Part shown: in pieces, positions 9,201 through 11,202 of the stretch
Numbering within the stretch: the stretch's first letter is position 1
Layout of the letters: each line of letters begins with the position of its first letter
NCBI GenBank assembly: GCA_947311335.1
Contig: CAMZKR010000034.1
Location: forward strand, 1-11,202
DNA: 11,202 nt
Direction of reading: 5' to 3'
Source: an uncultured bacterium
Lineage (GTDB): Bacteria; Patescibacteriota; Gracilibacteria; BD1-5; UBA6164
The notes under the pieces: model-generated
Database searches by the model: none
Told to the model about the DNA's origin: nothing
The model's input: only the letters and a program-made list of their open reading frames with translations
Translations under genes and position numbers: made by a program

Positions 9201-10287
9201 CTCCAGTTTGAGTAATAGCAGCTCAATCTATATGAGAACCATGAACTCAATTACAATGAGAACTTTTCATAGTTGATGAGTAGCTAAAGAAGGTTGAGAT
9301 ATGACACAAGGGTTAGCTAGGGTTGAAGAATTGTTTGAAGCTAGAAATCCTAAAGTAGTAGCAGAGATTGCTGATATTGATTGAAAAATAGAGCTAGAAT
9401 TTCATGATAAATGAAAAACAGTAATATTAACAGCCAATGAATTAGGAGAAGAAGAATATTATTTTTGAGAGAAATTTGATATTGCAGTTAAAGTATGACA
9501 AGAAATTAAAGCTAAACAAATAATAGCTAGAAATAAAGAAGAAAGACAAAGAGTAACAGCATCTTATGTTTGAAAAGTTGTTAAGGTTGTTCCTTGAATG
9601 ATAGTAATAAAAGATACAGAACTAAGAAAGTTTGAATATGATTTTGATTTATGAAGAACAATATTAGTTGAATCTTGAGAAAATGTTACTAAATGACAAA
9701 AATTAACAGATTGATATTTAAGTTTAGCAAAACTTATGAATATAGCTTGAGTACTTGAAACTCAAAAATATATAGTTACTGAAATTAAAGCAATATATGC
9801 TTCTCAATGACAAACAGTTAATTCTAAACATATTGAAATAATAGTAAGACAAATGTTTAGTAGAGTTAGAGTTACAGATAAATGAGATACAGAATTTTTT
9901 CCTTGAGATGTAATAGATATAATTAAATTTAATAATTCTAATAATGAATTATTACAAAAATGAAAAAAACCTTGAATTTGAGAAAGATTACTTTTAGGGA
10001 TAACAAAAATATCACTTCATACAGAAAGTTGGTTATCTGCTGCTTCTTTTCAAGAAACTGTTAGATGACTTGTAGAAAGTTCTGTAAGTTGAAAGATAGA
10101 CCAATTAAAAGAATTAAAAGAAAATGTGATTATAGGTAGACTTATCCCAGCATGAAAACAATATAGAAAATTACACAACAGACAAATAGAATGAGATGAC
10201 GATTATTTTGATGTAAATAGTATTGAATGATGAGAATATCATTATAAAAAAGTAGAAGAAGAAGTTAAAACAGTTAGTGACTTTTAA
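6279..10287 (+). CDS. rpoC: DNA-directed RNA polymerase subunit beta', frame broken twice
   Basis: Largest RNA polymerase subunit, carrying the catalytic Mg site. Three consecutive frames together give about 1336 aa: 6279-7220, 7220-9283 and about 9254-10287. Segment 1 has the N-terminal zinc finger C91, C93, C106, C109 and RRERMGHINL, then a charged coiled coil (residues about 170-250), as in many non-proteobacterial beta' subunits. Segment 2 has LPIIPPDLRPM, LDGGRFASSDLNDLYRRVI, GKRVDYSARSVI, RAPTLHR, the catalytic NADFDGDQMAIH (Asp 553/555/557, Gly556 = TGA), the bridge-helix/trigger-loop region with His840 in ATHGGRKG, and the second zinc site (EDDC, LTCE, GTCKAC). Segment 3 has MRTFHSGGVA, DMTQGLARVEELFEARNPK and SAASFQETVRGLVESSVSG. 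Each join loses one base. Every catalytic element survives, so I read this as one functional gene with sequence errors rather than a pseudogene or a real split. No Shine-Dalgarno sequence precedes the ATG. Confidence 0.95.
7207..7222 (+). other. Frame break 1 in rpoC (-1, probably a missing base)
   Basis: The first frame reads ...LQKIN and stops at TAG 7218-7220. The conserved protein resumes in the next frame from GCT 7220 (ASNLYKSGQRPEWFI). Six A occur at 7207-7212 and other long A-runs lie just upstream (7188-7200), so loss of one A is the simplest cause. No X-XXY-YYZ slippery heptamer is in phase here. Confidence 0.85.
9246..9283 (+). other. Frame break 2 in rpoC (-1, probably a missing base)
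   Basis: The universal block GEPGTQLTMRTFH is split. GEPGTQL reads in one frame to TTA 9251-9253, and (T)MRTFHSGG reads in the next from ACA 9253-9255. One extra A (tta-aca-atg) would restore the family sequence exactly. The upstream frame runs on for nine more codons to TAG 9281-9283. A TGA here is Gly, so it offers no stop or pause. Confidence 0.88.
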
Positions 10288-10307
10288 TATTTTTTAATTA
10301 TTTAAAT

Positions 10308-11202
10308 ATGAATAAAATACATTTTTTGTTATTTATTACAATTTCTTTTATATTTTCTTCTTGTATGAAAATTGATACTAAAGTTACAATTGATAATAAG
10401 TTTAATATAAATCAAGAAGTAATTTATGATTATACAGTTGCTAATGATTTGATAAGAAAAGAATTAAAAGAAGCTAAAGAAGAAGCAAAAACAAATACGG
10501 GTGTTATTGTAAAAGAAGAAAAAGAACAATATATAATAAAAAAATATAATAATTCTTGAACATGAGGATTTTCTTTTACTTCAACTTCTAAAATATCTAA
10601 AATAAAAGATCATTGTATAGAATTTTATGCTAAATGAGATAAAATGAGAAAAGATCAAATTATAAATTATAAAAATATATTATGTAAAAATTTAGATAAA
10701 AATAATGATAAAACATTAATTTCTTATAAATGATGAAATATATTAAAATTGGTAGAATTAGAAAATTGAAATTATAAAATTAATTTATTAAAGATATTGG
10801 GAGATAAACCTTTAGAAGACAGTAAAAAACAAACAAAAAAAGAAAAAGAGAAAACATTCCAGATGTTAGAATCTATGTGATTTGAAGCTAATTATTTAAT
10901 TAAATTTCCATCTAAGATTATAAAATCAGATATTTGAAAAATTAATGATAAGGAATTAACTTTATCCATAAAAGATTTTATAAAAACAGAAATAAAAGAC
11001 CCATTTATTATAATTGAAAAATTAGAGAAAATGCCTAAAATTATTAAAAAGGATGATATTATAAATATTGATTTAAAAAATAAAAAATTATTAATAAAAG
11101 AATTAATTTTATCTAAACACAATTTATTAAAATCTTTTTATAAAAATAAATATATAAAAATAATAGATAATATTATAGAAAAACTATCTATTAATACTAA
11201 AA
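10308..11202 (+). CDS. Putative lipoprotein, possibly LppM-like (3' end outside window)
   Basis: The frame is open for 298 codons to the window edge when TGA is Gly. It begins with a lipoprotein signal: MNKI, a hydrophobic stretch (residues 6-16), then FSSC with Cys19 as the likely lipidated residue. Phe at -3 is not the classic lipobox residue. The mature part starts MKIDTKVTIDNKFNINQEVIYDYTV, a beta-rich pattern like the Cys-proximal domain of LppM-type lipoproteins, where a short degenerate repeat of polar and hydrophobic residues follows the Cys. A charged helix (residues about 50-62) follows. Later, NYLIKFPSKIIKSDIGKINDK resembles the FP-I-snG element of that family. The rest is Lys/Ile/Asn-rich with no motif I know. 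It lies 20 bases after rpoC on the same strand, with no terminator between, so it may be co-transcribed. The lipoprotein call is solid; the family link is tentative. Confidence 0.72.

Noticed and set aside
6279..10287. Natural split of rpoC into rpoC1/rpoC2-like genes or a pseudogene
   Set aside because: The breaks cut conserved blocks rather than domain borders; the first in-frame ATG of segment 2 lies inside the conserved PPDLRPM stretch; all catalytic and zinc residues are intact.
10892..11122. Minus-strand open frame of 76 codons opposite the lipoprotein gene
   Set aside because: Antisense to a longer plus-strand frame that starts with a convincing lipoprotein signal; no start context or family match.
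1..11202. UGA = tryptophan (code 4) as the explanation for in-frame TGA
   Set aside because: TGA falls at invariant glycines (NADFDGDQ, GPGGLT, GRHGNKG) and not at Trp sites, where TGG is used.
1..11202. Mobile elements, CRISPR array, toxin-antitoxin or defence genes
   Set aside because: I looked for transposase-like genes, direct repeats with spacers and terminal inverted repeats and saw none; nearly all bases belong to core genes or short spacers.

Overview
The window comes from a bacterium that reads UGA as glycine (NCBI genetic code 25), the code of Candidatus Gracilibacteria and Absconditabacteria (SR1) within the Patescibacteria/CPR. In-frame TGA fills invariant glycines throughout: the RNA polymerase active-site motif NADFDGDQ, GPGGLT and GRHGNKG in RpoB, and LEGFLYPDTY in MltG. 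TGG is still used at tryptophan positions. All four complete or terminal gene ends use TAA. The DNA is extremely A/T-rich, and no CGA, CGG or CGC arginine codon occurs in any gene here. I cannot tell from this window which of the two phyla it belongs to.

Left part (1-2465): the 3' end of a bifunctional class A penicillin-binding protein (PBP1C-like, plus strand) converges on a complete mltG (minus strand), which encodes an endolytic murein transglycosylase. The two stop codons lie in one shared, perfectly symmetrical A/T palindrome. One enzyme builds and cross-links glycan strands; the other ends them.

Middle (2466-2757): a divergent intergenic region with a candidate promoter on each strand. 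The rpoB side also holds two tandem hairpins, each followed by a U-run, which look like possible transcription attenuators.

Right part (2758-11202): rpoB (complete, 1151 aa), then rpoC, then the start of a lipoprotein gene that runs off the window. rpoC is complete in content, with all catalytic and zinc-binding motifs present, but its frame is broken twice, each time as if one base were missing. Assembly or read error is the most likely cause. rpoBC is not next to rplJ/rplL, its usual neighbours.

No mobile element, CRISPR array, tRNA, rRNA or defence system is visible. The content is core housekeeping. The unusual aspects are the genetic code, the codon losses, the leader structure, the broken rpoC frame and the gene neighbourhood. 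Gene finding under the standard code would shatter every gene here.
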